Of a stretch of 16,218 nucleotides of DNA, positions 6,198-15,818 are shown piece by piece; the stretch's first letter is position 1; every line of letters begins with the position of its first letter. The stretch is from Azoarcus sp. Lineage in GTDB: Bacteria; Pseudomonadota; Gammaproteobacteria; Burkholderiales; Rhodocyclaceae. Under the pieces are notes generated by a model. It made no database searches, had not been told where the DNA came from, and worked only from the letters and a program-made list of their open reading frames with translations. The stretch covers positions 1-16,218 of the forward strand of contig JAIRWW010000331.1 in assembly GCA_031268685.1 (NCBI GenBank), in the 5' to 3' direction. Made by a program: the position numbers and the translations under genes.

Positions 6198-7655
6198 TCA
6201 TTTCTTTGCCGGGTTAATGGCCGTTCCAAAGGTATAGGGCATAAAGCGGCTGATGTTTTCGTCGATCGAGAGCGGGACGCCGAGGGATGGAAAGGCGCGT
6301 TGGGGGCAATTTTCGCGTGGGCAGAGTTTGCAGCCGGAGCCGATGGGGGTGAAATTTACGGTGTCTTTCAGATTGAGATGCCTGCTGTAGATCAGGCGCT
6401 CGGCGTGGCGAATGTCGCATCCCAGCCCGATGGCGAAAATCTTGCCGGGGGAATCGTAAGCGGGGCGGCCATGCGAGACGGTGCGCGCAATCCAGAGGTA
6501 GGCGCGTCCATCGGGCATGGTAGCCAGTTGGGTCAGGATGCGGCGGGGTTGTCCGAAGGCTTCGTAGATATTCCACAGCGGACAGGAACCGCCAATGCGG
6601 GAAAAGTGGAAATCGGTGGCGGACTGCCGCTTGGAAATGTTGCCAGCGCGGTCGACGCGCACAAAAAAGAATGGCACACCGCGCGCGTCCGCGCGTTGCA
6701 GGGTCGAGAGGCGGTGGCAGGCCGTCTCGAAACCGACGCTGAATTCATGGGCCAGACGCTCGATGTCGTAGCCTAGCTGCTCGGCCCGGTCGAGAAACAG
6801 GCGGTAAGGCAGGATCAAGGCTCCGGCAAAATAATTGGCCAGTCCGATGTACAGGAGTTGCCGCGCTTCGTCGCTGGAGAGCCGCGCATCCTGGGTCATG
6901 GCGGCAATGGCATCGCCCGCTTCCAGTAAGGCCAGTTGTGTTGCCATCTGAAAAGCCATCTGGCCGGGGCGCAGCTGCGGGGAGAGTTTCAGTATCCGCT
7001 GTTCGGGGCAGAATTCGCGCAAAGCGCCGCCGTGCGTTTCTTCGCCCGCAGCGCTTTCCCGCAGTACGCGGATGTCGTGCTGCTGGCGCAAGCGTTGTTC
7101 AAGCCCGTCCAATGGGTTGCCGGGCTTGAGCTTCCATGCCTCGAAAGCGCGTTCCGCCTGGATGTCGATGCTATCTATGTAATTGTGGCGGTCGTAGAAG
7201 AAATCGCGCACTTCTTCGTAGGGCATGGGTTTCAGCAGCAAAATGTCGCCGCGGTCCTGGTCCTGCCCCAGTTGCGCGGCCAGTACGGCTTCGCGCTCCT
7301 GGATTTCGCGTTGCCGCTGCCCCAGGCGGATCAGCATCCGGGCGACGCCCGGCATGTTGGCGGCCATTTCTTCCATTTCGGCGAGCGATACCGCTTCTTC
7401 CGCCAGTGTTTCGCTGAACAGTTCCCGCAGGCCGGCCATCAGGCGCACTTCGCCGTCTTCGGAAAAACGCTGGACATCGACGCCGAACACGGCATTGAGC
7501 TTCAAGAGCACGGGAACTGTCAGCGGACGTTGATTTTGTTCCAGTTGATTGAGGTAGCTCGGCGACAGTTCCAGCGCCCGCGCCAAGGCAAGTTGGGTCA
7601 AGCCGCGTTCTTCGCGGAGACGCTTCAGGCGCACCCCGGCAAAACTTTTTCGCAT
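6198..7655 (-). CDS. ScfR/RamB-type XRE regulator with IrrE-like and DUF2083 domains
   Basis: A 485-residue transcription regulator of the short-chain fatty acyl (ScfR) family. Residues 9-60 are an XRE helix-turn-helix (RLKRLREERGLTQLALARAL). The middle resembles the ImmA/IrrE domain, but the metal-binding HExxH is absent, the equivalent stretch being FQMATQLALLE at 235-245. The C-terminal DUF2083 part carries the cysteine cluster CKLCPRENC at 442-450. Characterised relatives (RamB, PrpR) bind acyl-CoA-type effectors and control acetate, propionate or glyoxylate genes, none of which lie in this window. ATG 7655 is preferred over 7715 because family members begin just before the helix-turn-helix, and because an operator-like repeat (7683-7698) would otherwise sit inside the gene. 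It diverges from a GntR regulator, and autoregulation is likely. Confidence 0.88.
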   Translation of the reverse strand: MRKSFAGVRLKRLREERGLTQLALARALELSPSYLNQLEQNQRPLTVPVLLKLNAVFGVDVQRFSEDGEVRLMAGLRELFSETLAEEAVSLAEMEEMAANMPGVARMLIRLGQRQREIQEREAVLAAQLGQDQDRGDILLLKPMPYEEVRDFFYDRHNYIDSIDIQAERAFEAWKLKPGNPLDGLEQRLRQQHDIRVLRESAAGEETHGGALREFCPEQRILKLSPQLRPGQMAFQMATQLALLEAGDAIAAMTQDARLSSDEARQLLYIGLANYFAGALILPYRLFLDRAEQLGYDIERLAHEFSVGFETACHRLSTLQRADARGVPFFFVRVDRAGNISKRQSATDFHFSRIGGSCPLWNIYEAFGQPRRILTQLATMPDGRAYLWIARTVSHGRPAYDSPGKIFAIGLGCDIRHAERLIYSRHLNLKDTVNFTPIGSGCKLCPRENCPQRAFPSLGVPLSIDENISRFMPYTFGTAINPAKK

Positions 7656-7678
7656 CTCTTTTCTTTTCTCCGGAATGT

Positions 7679-7698
7679 TTGCAAAGTTCGCAATGTAT
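7679..7698 (+). promoter_or_regulatory. Operator-like site 1 upstream of the ScfR gene
   Basis: The 16-base word AAAGTTCGCAATGTAT (7683-7698) is repeated exactly in inverse orientation at 7756-7771. The left part, TTGCAAAGTTCGCAA (7679-7693), is an imperfect palindrome containing TTTGCAAAG-like sequence. It resembles sites I recall for RamB/PrpR relatives. It lies 24-44 bp before the ScfR start codon and is probably bound by ScfR itself. Confidence 0.6.
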
Positions 7699-7755
7699 CG
7701 CGTGGACCTTTGCATTTCTACGCTATTTTAGTGTTTCTGGGCGGTCGGCAATTGT

Positions 7756-7771
7756 ATACATTGCGAACTTT
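7756..7771 (-). promoter_or_regulatory. Operator-like site 2 upstream of the GntR gene
   Basis: ATACATTGCGAACTTT is the exact reverse complement of the 16-base core of site 1, with 57 bases between the copies. It ends 20 bp before the GntR-type start at 7792. That position suits repression or activation of the rightward transcript, which may continue into metE. Confidence 0.6.
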
Positions 7772-7791
7772 CGTAGAAAAAGGCAAGCGGA

Positions 7792-8469
7792 ATGCTCCGG
7801 CAAGGGGCAATCCCAAGTTCGATCATGACCCAGTTGACAGCGACAGGAAGCCCAATTTCCCGTCGGCGCATGTTGAGCGACGCGCTGGCGGATTCCATCC
7901 GCGCCCGTCTTTTCGCGCATGAATTTCCGGCGGAAGCGCCCCTGGATGAGGCCGCGTTGACGATTCACTATGGCGTGGGCCACTTGGCGCTGGCGAAGGC
8001 TCTGGAACAGCTCGCCGACGAGCGATTGCTGTTCATGCGCAAGGAGGGCGGGTATCGCATCGCCCGGTATTGCCGCGCCGATATTGAAAATCTCCTGGAC
8101 GTGCTCGAAGGCGTCCGCCTTTTCACGATGCTCCGGTGTATGGGAGATGCGCGGGGCGACTGCCGGGCCATGGCAGTGGATATGCCTCTCGAATCGCGCC
8201 GTTATTGGGGATTTTTCGGATTCGTGGTGGCGCTGCCGTTCGCGGCGGCAACGAAAAGCCTGTATGAGCAATTGCGCATGGGCATCGGGCCGGCGCTCAC
8301 GCAGGCAGAAGCCTTTTGCGCGGAAAGGCAGCGGGAGAGCATGGCGCAGGCCATCGCCAGCGGTGAGTCCGGATCTGTCGAGAATTTTTGCCGGGAAAGC
8401 GCCCGGCTATTTCGGCAACATGTGTTGAGCGCTTTCGACGGCATGCAGATGCCCGCCCCGTCGAAATAA
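7792..8469 (+). CDS. GntR-family transcription regulator (FCD/FadR-like)
   Basis: A 225-residue regulator. Residues about 24-93 form the GntR winged helix: an opening helix ([15 protein letters not shown]), the [18 protein letters not shown] recognition region, and [21 protein letters not shown] as the final helix and wing. The rest is all-helical, as in the FCD ligand-binding domain, with recognisable [13 protein letters not shown] at its start. FCD regulators bind small organic or amino acids. The ligand cannot be read from sequence. The ATG at 7792 has AAAAAGG eight bases before it. A second ATG in frame at 7825 is possible but has poorer spacing. The gene is divergent from the ScfR gene and 43 bp upstream of metE in the same direction, so it may control itself and metE. 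Confidence 0.83.
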   Translation: MLRQGAIPSSIMTQLTATGSPISRRRMLSDALADSIRARLFAHEFPAEAPLDEAALTIHYGVGHLALAKALEQLADERLLFMRKEGGYRIARYCRADIENLLDVLEGVRLFTMLRCMGDARGDCRAMAVDMPLESRRYWGFFGFVVALPFAAATKSLYEQLRMGIGPALTQAEAFCAERQRESMAQAIASGESGSVENFCRESARLFRQHVLSAFDGMQMPAPSK

Positions 8470-8512
8470 CGGCTTCTCCATATTTGTCCAGAGTTTTCCT
8501 ACAGGAATCTTC

Positions 8513-10813
8513 ATGATGCTGCGTGTACGTACACATATCCCCGGTTTCCCCCGCATTGGCGCGAACCGTGAACTCAAATTTGCTCTGGAGCGTTATTGGC
8601 GCGGCGAAATATCACTCGATGAACTGGAAATTGCCGGGCGCGATCTGCGCGCCCGGCACTGGGCTTTGCAGCGCGAAGCGGGGCTGGATTTTGTGACGGT
8701 GGGAGATTTTGCTTTTTACGATCAAGTTGCCAATCATATTCAATTGCTCGGCTGCGAACCCTCGCGCTTTGGCTTTTCCGGCGCGGAAGCTGAGCTTTCC
8801 CGCTATTTCACTCTGGCGCGCGGCATGGCCCGCGAAGGAGATGGCGCGCAGGAAAAATCCTGCCCGGCCCTGGATATGACCAAGTGGTTCGATACCAATT
8901 ATCACTATCTGGTGCCGGAGTTTTCCGCCGACACGGATTTTTCCCTGAATAGCGAGCGGTTTTTCTCCGAAATAGACGAGGCGAAACAGCTTGGGCATTC
9001 CGTCAAAGCCGTTTTGATTGGGCCGCTGACTTTCCTGTGGCTGGGCAAAGAAAAAACGGCGGGTTTTTCCCGCCTCGATCTGCTGAAAAAAATATTGCCT
9101 ATTTACCAGCAAATTCTTGCGCGTCTTCACGCAGAAGGAACGGAATGGGTGCAAATCGACGAACCGATCCTCGGACTGGATTTGCCGCCGGAATGGCAGC
9201 AGGCATTCGAGCCGGCTTATCACCAGCTTGCCGCGACCGGCGCGCGCATTTTGCTGGCGACGTATTTTTCTCCCCTGAAGGAAAATTTCAATCTCGCCAG
9301 CCGCTTGCCGGTGGCCGGTCTGCATGTCGATGCCGTGCGCGCGCCGGAGGACGCCCTGCTTGCGGGCGACTGGTTGCCCGCGCACAAAGTGCTGTCCCTC
9401 GGACTCATCGACGGACGCAATATCTGGCGCGCCGACCTGGATCGGACATTGGACTTTCTCCGCTCGGAGAGGCTGTCGACGCCGCGCGAAGTCTGGCTTT
9501 CGGCTTCCTGCTCGCTTCTGCATGTGCCTTTCAGCGTCTCGGCGGAAACGGGGCTGGATGCGGAACTGTGTTCCTGGTTGAGTTTCGCCGCCGAAAAATT
9601 GCAAGAGTTGCAGACACTCAAGCTGGCCCTGCAAGGAGAAGCTTCCGCCAGTATAAGGATGGACGAATCCCGCCGGGCATTGCAAAGCCGCGGGGCCAGC
9701 CGGCGCGTGCATGCGCCGGAAGTTGGCGCGCGTCTCTCCGCGTTGCCGCCCGATATTGACCGGAGGAAGTCGCCTTTCCAGGAACGCCGTCCGGCGCAGA
9801 AAGCGCGTTTTCATTTGCCGCTCCTGCCGACCACCACAATCGGTTCGTTTCCGCAAACCGCGTCGATCCGCGCGGCGCGGGCCGCTTTCCGGCGTGGTGA
9901 AATGAGCCTGGGCGACTATACGGCGGCCATGCGGGAAGAAATCGCCGGAACTGTCGCCTTCCAGGAAGAAGCGGGACTTGATGTGCTCGTCCATGGCGAG
10001 GCGGAACGCAACGACATGGTCGAATACTTTGGCGAGAAGCTTTCCGGCTTTGCCTTCACCGCCGCCGGATGGGTGCAGTCTTACGGTTCCCGCTGCGTCA
10101 AGCCGCCCGTCATCTACGGCGACGTGTCGCGCCCGGCGCCAATGACCGTCGACTGGTCGCGCTACGCCCAAAGCCTGACGCCGAAGCCGATGAAAGGCAT
10201 GCTGACCGGCCCGGTCACTATCCTGCAATGGTCGTTCGTGCGCGACGACCAGCCCCGCGCCACGACGGCGGCACAGATCGCGCTGGCCATCCGGGACGAG
10301 GTAATCGATCTGGAACAGGCAGGCATCGGCATCATCCAGATCGACGAACCCGCCATCCGCGAAGGTTTGCCGCTGCGCCGGGAAGGTCGGGCAGATTACC
10401 TCGCCTGGGCGACGCGCGCTTTCCGCATCGCTGCGTCCGGTGTGGCCGACGATACACAAATCCACACGCATATGTGTTATTCCGAATTCAACGACATTCT
10501 GCCGGAAATCGCTTCTATGGACGCCGATGTCATTACCATCGAAACCAGCCGCTCCGACATGGAGCTATTGGAGGCATTTGCCACGTTCCGCTACCCGAAC
10601 GAAATCGGCCCCGGCGTTTATGACATCCATTCGCCGCGCATTCCCTCGACCGAAGAAATCGAGCAGCTGCTGAACAAAGCGCTCGCGGTAATCCCCGCCG
10701 GGCAATTGTGGGTCAACCCCGACTGCGGCCTGAAAACCCGCGCCTGGCCTGAAACGAAAGCCGCGCTCGCGCACATGGTCGAAGCGGCGCGGCATCTGCG
10801 CGACAAGCTGTAA
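8513..10813 (+). CDS. metE: Cobalamin-independent methionine synthase MetE
   Basis: This 766-residue cytoplasmic enzyme makes methionine by moving a methyl group from 5-methyltetrahydropteroyl-triglutamate to homocysteine without vitamin B12. The N-terminus ([20 protein letters not shown]) is the usual MetE opening. The second half starts at [13 protein letters not shown]. All four zinc ligands are present: His653 and Cys655 in [11 protein letters not shown], Glu677 in TIETSRSD and Cys738 in NPDCGLKTR, each offset by 12 from the E. coli numbering. The linker between the two barrels (about residues 378-440) is Arg/Ala-rich and less conserved. ATG 8513 follows AGGA by seven to eight bases. No MetR gene and no obvious cobalamin riboswitch lie upstream; a GntR-type gene is there instead. 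Confidence 0.97.
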   Translation: MMLRVRTHIPGFPRIGANRELKFALERYWRGEISLDELEIAGRDLRARHWALQREAGLDFVTVGDFAFYDQVANHIQLLGCEPSRFGFSGAEAELSRYFTLARGMAREGDGAQEKSCPALDMTKWFDTNYHYLVPEFSADTDFSLNSERFFSEIDEAKQLGHSVKAVLIGPLTFLWLGKEKTAGFSRLDLLKKILPIYQQILARLHAEGTEWVQIDEPILGLDLPPEWQQAFEPAYHQLAATGARILLATYFSPLKENFNLASRLPVAGLHVDAVRAPEDALLAGDWLPAHKVLSLGLIDGRNIWRADLDRTLDFLRSERLSTPREVWLSASCSLLHVPFSVSAETGLDAELCSWLSFAAEKLQELQTLKLALQGEASASIRMDESRRALQSRGASRRVHAPEVGARLSALPPDIDRRKSPFQERRPAQKARFHLPLLPTTTIGSFPQTASIRAARAAFRRGEMSLGDYTAAMREEIAGTVAFQEEAGLDVLVHGEAERNDMVEYFGEKLSGFAFTAAGWVQSYGSRCVKPPVIYGDVSRPAPMTVDWSRYAQSLTPKPMKGMLTGPVTILQWSFVRDDQPRATTAAQIALAIRDEVIDLEQAGIGIIQIDEPAIREGLPLRREGRADYLAWATRAFRIAASGVADDTQIHTHMCYSEFNDILPEIASMDADVITIETSRSDMELLEAFATFRYPNEIGPGVYDIHSPRIPSTEEIEQLLNKALAVIPAGQLWVNPDCGLKTRAWPETKAALAHMVEAARHLRDKL

Positions 10814-10883
10814 GCGGCGCGCTTTCGCCTCAATACCACAGCCGCCGATATCTGCTTATCAAAGCAAACTCTGAACGATGCCG

Positions 10884-10908
10884 CCGTTCGCCCTGGGCTT
10901 GTCGAAGG
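10884..10908 (-). repeat. Second copy of the dispersed repeat, opposite orientation
   Basis: CCGTTCGCCCTGGGCTTGTC and the following GAAGG are the reverse complement of the repeat at 5206-5231 with minor changes. It lies in the 190-bp gap between metE and the DASS gene. Just after it, ATTTCA-AA-TGAAAT (10911-10924) forms a small inverted repeat that could be an operator. Confidence 0.55.
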
Positions 10909-11003
10909 ATATTTCAAATGAAATCGATGTCTTTCAAAAGCCCAGCCCGGATGGATAGGGACTGTCCAGAGGTTTTCTTGCATAACATTCAGGAGTCTTT
11001 CCC

Positions 11004-12416
11004 GTGAGCAACACAATAATTGAACCCGCCGATAATCTGGAAAGCATGGAACCCGCCCTGTCGCGGGGATGGATCGCGGAGAAAAAAGAATTCCTCATCC
11101 TGGCCGCCGACATCGCCATCATGCTCGCGCTGCTGCGCTTTCTTCCCTATGAGCCGAAAACCAACGCCGGGCTGGCGATGCTGTTCTTTATTGGCGCGCT
11201 GTGGCTGACCGAGGCCATACACATCACCATTACCGCGCTGCTGGTGCCCATCCTGGCGGTCGTCCTTGGCCTGATGGACATCAGCCAGTCGCTCAAGTCT
11301 TTTGCCGACCCCACCATCTTTTTGTTCTTCGGCGGTTTTGCGCTGGCCACGGCCCTGCACATCCAGGGAATAGACCGTTTCATCGCCAATCGCCTGCTGT
11401 CGCTGGCGCGCGGCCACCTGGGCGCTGCCGCCATCATGCTTTTCGTGGCGACCGCCGCGCTGTCGATGTGGATCAGCAATACTGCCACCGCCGCCATGAT
11501 GCTGCCACTGGCGCTGGGCATCCTGAGCAATCTGGATGCCGAAAAGGAACACAACACCTACACCTTCCTTCTTCTGGGCGTGGCGTTCAGCGCCAGCATC
11601 GGCGGACTGGGTACGCTGGTCGGCTCGCCGCCGAACGCCATCACCGCCGCATACCTGGGGCTGGATTTCATGGGCTGGATGAAATTCGGCCTGCCGGTGA
11701 TGATCATCATGATGCCCCTGATGGTCGGCGTGCTGTATCTGGTCTTCCGGCCCAGGCTGAGCCATCGCGTTACGGTCGAAGCCCATGTATTCAAATGGAC
11801 GCCGCCGCGCGTCATGACTGTCGGCATATTCGCCCTGGCGGCGCTGTGCTGGATATTCAGCGCGCAAATCAGCATCTGGCTGGGCGGGGTCAAGCAGTTC
11901 GACTCCGTCGTCGCCATCGGCGCGGCTGTGCTGATCGGCATTACTGGCGTTGCAAGCTGGCGGCAGATTCAAACAAACACCGAATGGGGCGTGCTCTTTC
12001 TGTTCGGCGGCGGGCTGGCCCTGAGCGCCATATTGAAAGATTCCGGCGCCAGTCTCGTGATGGCCCAGTCCATCAGCCAACTGCTCGGCGATGGCCACTG
12101 GTTCACCATCCTTTTCGTCTCCGCCACGTTCATCATTTTTCTGACGGAGTTCTCCAGCAATACCGCCAGCGCCGCACTGATGGTGCCGCTCTTTGGCACA
12201 GTCGGCGAAGCCCTGGGCATGCCGCCCCATCTGTTGCCGCTCGTCATTGGCATAGGCGCATCCCTTGCCTTCATGCTGCCGGTCGCTACGCCGCCAAACG
12301 CCATCGTGTTCGGCACCGGCTACATCCGGCAAAAAGAAATGGTCAAGGCTGGCTTCTGCCTGGTGGTGGTCTCCATCATCCTGCTGAGCCTCTTGGGCTG
12401 GTTTGTCTGGTATTGA
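11004..12416 (+). CDS. DASS (SLC13) family anion/sodium symporter
   Basis: A 470-residue inner-membrane carrier of the divalent anion:sodium symporter family. It has around eleven hydrophobic segments and the duplicated SNT signatures that bind sodium and substrate. The first is [11 protein letters not shown] at residues 158-160 onward, the second [12 protein letters not shown] at residues 385-387. The companion motifs [11 protein letters not shown] and [16 protein letters not shown] are also present. Known members move dicarboxylates (succinate, malate), citrate or sulfate. The substrate here cannot be decided. The start is a GTG at 11004, supported by AGGAG at 10991-10995 with eight bases of spacing. 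No in-frame ATG fits equally well. It stands as a single gene, with a strong hairpin after it. Confidence 0.9.
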   Translation: MSNTIIEPADNLESMEPALSRGWIAEKKEFLILAADIAIMLALLRFLPYEPKTNAGLAMLFFIGALWLTEAIHITITALLVPILAVVLGLMDISQSLKSFADPTIFLFFGGFALATALHIQGIDRFIANRLLSLARGHLGAAAIMLFVATAALSMWISNTATAAMMLPLALGILSNLDAEKEHNTYTFLLLGVAFSASIGGLGTLVGSPPNAITAAYLGLDFMGWMKFGLPVMIIMMPLMVGVLYLVFRPRLSHRVTVEAHVFKWTPPRVMTVGIFALAALCWIFSAQISIWLGGVKQFDSVVAIGAAVLIGITGVASWRQIQTNTEWGVLFLFGGGLALSAILKDSGASLVMAQSISQLLGDGHWFTILFVSATFIIFLTEFSSNTASAALMVPLFGTVGEALGMPPHLLPLVIGIGASLAFMLPVATPPNAIVFGTGYIRQKEMVKAGFCLVVVSIILLSLLGWFVWY

Positions 12417-12421
12417 GGAAG

Positions 12422-12451
12422 CCCCCCTGGATTCTCCGGGAATCCGGGGGG
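12422..12451. terminator. Strong hairpin after the DASS gene
   Basis: CCCCCC (12422-12427), a bulged T and GGATTC (12429-12434) pair with GAATCC (12440-12445) and GGGGGG (12446-12451) around a five-base loop. It begins six bases after the stop codon. There is no T-run, so it may act as a weak or Rho-assisted terminator or protect the 3' end. Confidence 0.5.
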
Positions 12452-12621
12452 ATGACTTGACTCCGGCCGTCATGTGGCGGCCATGCGATTGCCCGGCCCG
12501 CGCGGAGTTGTGAAGTGTGGAGCGTGAAGCGCGAAAGCTGATAATGCACGCGACATCGCAGTCGCGTATGATGCGCGATGCGCCGTGTTTTCGCATCACA
12601 CAACAGCAAAGGAGTCATTTC

Positions 12622-13128
12622 ATGAGCGTTAGCTACTACCAATTGGCGGTTCTCGGCAATATTTGCGTCCTGGACAATCTGTCGCATTTACTGGACAAGG
12701 CCGTGGCATATGCCGAAGCCAACAAAATCGAGGAACGCGCCTTGCTCGACGCGCGCCTGTTTCCGGACATGTTTCCACTGATCCGCCAAATTCGCATGGT
12801 CAGCGACATGAGCCGCTTTGCCCCGGCATGGCTGACTGGCAAGGAAGCGCCCAAATTCGAGGACAACGAAACCAGTTTTGCCGAACTGAAAACGCGCATC
12901 GCCAATTCGACAGCCTATCTGCGAAGCTTCAAAGAAAGCGATTTCGCGGACAGCGCCAATCGTGAAGTGCGTTTGCCGTGGAATCCGGGCAAGGCATACA
13001 GAGGCGAGGTCTTTTTGCTGCGGCACTCGATTCCCAACATCTATTTTCATCTGACGACGGCCTATAACCTGCTGCGGCACAATGGCGTACCAATCGGCAA
13101 GACGGACTATCTCGGCCCCATTGCCTGA
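12622..13128 (+). CDS. DUF1993 family protein
   Basis: A soluble, helical protein of 168 residues. It matches DUF1993 by its opening (YYQLAVLGNICVLDNLSHLLDKA), by RLFPDMFPLIRQIRMVSDMS near residues 52-71, and by a C-terminal IPNIYFHLTTAYNLLRHNGVPIGKxDYLG block. DUF1993 is related to the DinB/YfiT-like four-helix proteins, and its biochemical role is unknown. His residues in RHSIPNIYFHLTTAYNLLRH could bind metal, but this is conjecture. The start is the ATG at 12622, which has an excellent AAAGGAG (12608-12614) seven bases upstream. The longer frame from 12517 has no ribosome-binding site. The upstream gap has a GATAAT hexamer near 12539 but no clear -35 box. Confidence 0.85.
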   Translation: MSVSYYQLAVLGNICVLDNLSHLLDKAVAYAEANKIEERALLDARLFPDMFPLIRQIRMVSDMSRFAPAWLTGKEAPKFEDNETSFAELKTRIANSTAYLRSFKESDFADSANREVRLPWNPGKAYRGEVFLLRHSIPNIYFHLTTAYNLLRHNGVPIGKTDYLGPIA

Positions 13129-13205
13129 ACGCGAATCCGTAGAGATTCCGCGCCGTTCCGAATGACGATATTGACTATATATCCAGATCCGCAGGGAGTT
13201 TTGCC

Positions 13206-13742
13206 ATGCCCGAACAATACGAAGTCCATTCGCCCACCACAAAGCGTTCCGTTGCCAGCGAACTGTCGCAACTGGAAAATGCCTGCATCCTGAGCGGCGA
13301 GGCGCAAGCCGCCGCGGCGGTGCGCTGGAGACGCTACCACTATTGTGTAGGCATTGCGGCGGTGGCTTTGAGCGTCTTGGCGGGCATGGCCTTCGCAGGA
13401 AATTATCCGGTGCTGGCGGCTATGTTCTCCGTGCTGCTGGCCGTGCTCACGACCGTGATGACGTTCCTGAAACCATCCGAGCGCGCTTGTGCGCACAAGA
13501 TATCGGGAGATCAATACCGGGCCTTATGCAACGAAGCGCGTGTTTTCCGCGAAGTCCATTTGTTTCATGCCTGCGACGATCAATCGGCGATTGCCGGGCT
13601 GGACGCTTTCGTCAAGCGCCGGAATGAACTCGATGCAGCCAGCCGCCGGGTTTGCCGCTGCGGCGGGAAAAAGCGGAGCGAGAGCGCCGAAGAAGCTGGC
13701 GCCGCGCATCGGGACTGCAAGGAAGATGCCGGAAGCGCATGA
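13206..13742 (+). CDS. SLATT-domain two-TM protein (stand-alone)
   Basis: A 178-residue protein with a SLATT-like layout. Residues 15-44 form a helix (SVASELSQLENACILSGEAQ) ending in VRWRRYHY, followed by two adjacent membrane segments at about 45-64 and 68-88. A cytosolic helix pair then includes HKISGDQYRALCNEARVFRE. SLATT proteins are predicted pore-forming effectors linked to nucleotide-second-messenger (SMODS/CD-NTase) and SLOG sensors, and they usually act in antiphage or conflict systems. No such sensor is in this window, so this would be a solitary member. The last 40 residues are rich in Cys, Arg, Lys and Glu and do not look like the usual SLATT tail. A late frameshift is possible. 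ATG 13206 has GGGAG seven bases upstream. A tRNA gene follows after 110 bp. Confidence 0.72.
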   Translation: MPEQYEVHSPTTKRSVASELSQLENACILSGEAQAAAAVRWRRYHYCVGIAAVALSVLAGMAFAGNYPVLAAMFSVLLAVLTTVMTFLKPSERACAHKISGDQYRALCNEARVFREVHLFHACDDQSAIAGLDAFVKRRNELDAASRRVCRCGGKKRSESAEEAGAAHRDCKEDAGSA

Positions 13743-13852
13743 ATATTTTGCCTTGCGGCGTAACGGCGCGAATCCCTGCCGGGGCCGCTTCCCAGGTTCT
13801 GTGAAACAGGTTATCCTTCCCGCCCCTGTCGACAGCCGTCGACAACCCCCCC

Positions 13853-13929
13853 GCGCCCGTAGCTCAGCTGGATAGAGTACTGCCCTCCGAAGGCAGGGGT
13901 CGGACGTTCGAATCGTCTCGGGCGCGCCA
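13853..13929 (+). tRNA. tRNA-Arg (anticodon CCG)
   Basis: A full 77-nt cloverleaf including encoded CCA. The acceptor stem GCGCCCG (13853-13859) pairs with CGGGCGC (13919-13925), with discriminator G and CCA at 13927-13929. The anticodon stem CTGCC/GGCAG encloses the loop CTCCGAA with anticodon CCG at 13887-13889, which reads CGG. The T arm GGACG-TTCGAAT-CGTCT has one G-U pair. tRNA-Arg genes are frequent integration sites, but no attachment-site duplication is visible in this window. Confidence 0.97.
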
Positions 13930-15068
<1,139 letters not shown>

Positions 15069-15143
15069 GGCGGGCGAGGACAAGCGAGGCATGGGCCGCG
15101 CCGCCCGCCTCGCTGTCCGCCTTCCCCATCCGGACAGACGAAC

Positions 15144-15818
15144 ATGGACAATTCCAGCCTTGCCGCTATTTGGCTCACCTGCAAGCTGGCGACGCTCGTT
15201 ACCCTGCTGCTGCTCTTGATCGGCACGCCGATTGCCTGGTGGCTGGCCAACACCCGCTCGCGCCTGAAAGGCGCGGTCGGCGCAGTCGTCTCTCTGCCGC
15301 TGGTGCTGCCGCCCACGGTACTGGGCTTCTATCTGCTGCTCGTTTTCGGGCCGCAGGGCTTCATCGGCAAAACGATGGACGCCCTGGGCCTGCAACGGCT
15401 GCCATTTACCTTCGGCGGTTTGGTGGTGGCATCCATCCTGTATTCGCTGCCTTTTGTGGTGCAGCCCATCCAGAACGCTTTTGAAGCCATCGGCAAGCGC
15501 CCGATGGAAGTCGCGGCGAGTTTGCGGGCCACGCCCTGGGATGCGTTTTTCAGCGTCGCCGTGCCGCTTGCCCGGCCCGGCTTCGTGACCGCCGCCATCC
15601 TGGGTTTTGCGCACACGGTGGGCGAATTCGGCGTCGTACTCATGATGGGCGGCAACATCCCCGGCAAAACCCAGGTCTTGTCGGTAAAAATCTATGACTA
15701 CGTGGAAAACGGCGATTACGCCCAGGCCCATTTGCTGGCGGGCGGCATGGTGTTTTTCAGTTTCATCGTACTGCTGCTGCTCTACAGTAGCCGCAAACGG
15801 AGTTCATGGAGCCAGTGA
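15144..15818 (+). CDS. modB: Molybdate ABC transporter permease ModB
   Basis: A 224-residue inner-membrane permease with about five to six helices that forms the molybdate channel as a dimer. The first helix starts [20 protein letters not shown]. The conserved [19 protein letters not shown] follows. The cytoplasmic EAA-type coupling loop [20 protein letters not shown] starts at Glu122 and docks onto the ATPase. [20 protein letters not shown] is a further ModB hallmark. The gene is 75 bp after modA. No strong Shine-Dalgarno precedes ATG 15144, but the family N-terminus begins here. The stop codon overlaps the modC start (TGATG at 15816-15820). Confidence 0.95.
   Translation: MDNSSLAAIWLTCKLATLVTLLLLLIGTPIAWWLANTRSRLKGAVGAVVSLPLVLPPTVLGFYLLLVFGPQGFIGKTMDALGLQRLPFTFGGLVVASILYSLPFVVQPIQNAFEAIGKRPMEVAASLRATPWDAFFSVAVPLARPGFVTAAILGFAHTVGEFGVVLMMGGNIPGKTQVLSVKIYDYVENGDYAQAHLLAGGMVFFSFIVLLLLYSSRKRSSWSQ

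Noticed and set aside
8470..8512. Cobalamin or SAM riboswitch before metE
   Set aside because: The gap is only 43 bp and shows no conserved riboswitch box.
8612..10471. 619-codon open frame on the minus strand across metE
   Set aside because: It is the antisense shadow of an unquestionable metE with all zinc ligands. Its translation is Arg/Gln-rich with no domain, as expected from GC-rich codon bias.
10989..12599. 536-codon open frame on the minus strand across the DASS gene
   Set aside because: His/Gln/Asp-rich shadow translation of transmembrane codons. The plus strand has a strong ribosome-binding site and duplicated SNT motifs.
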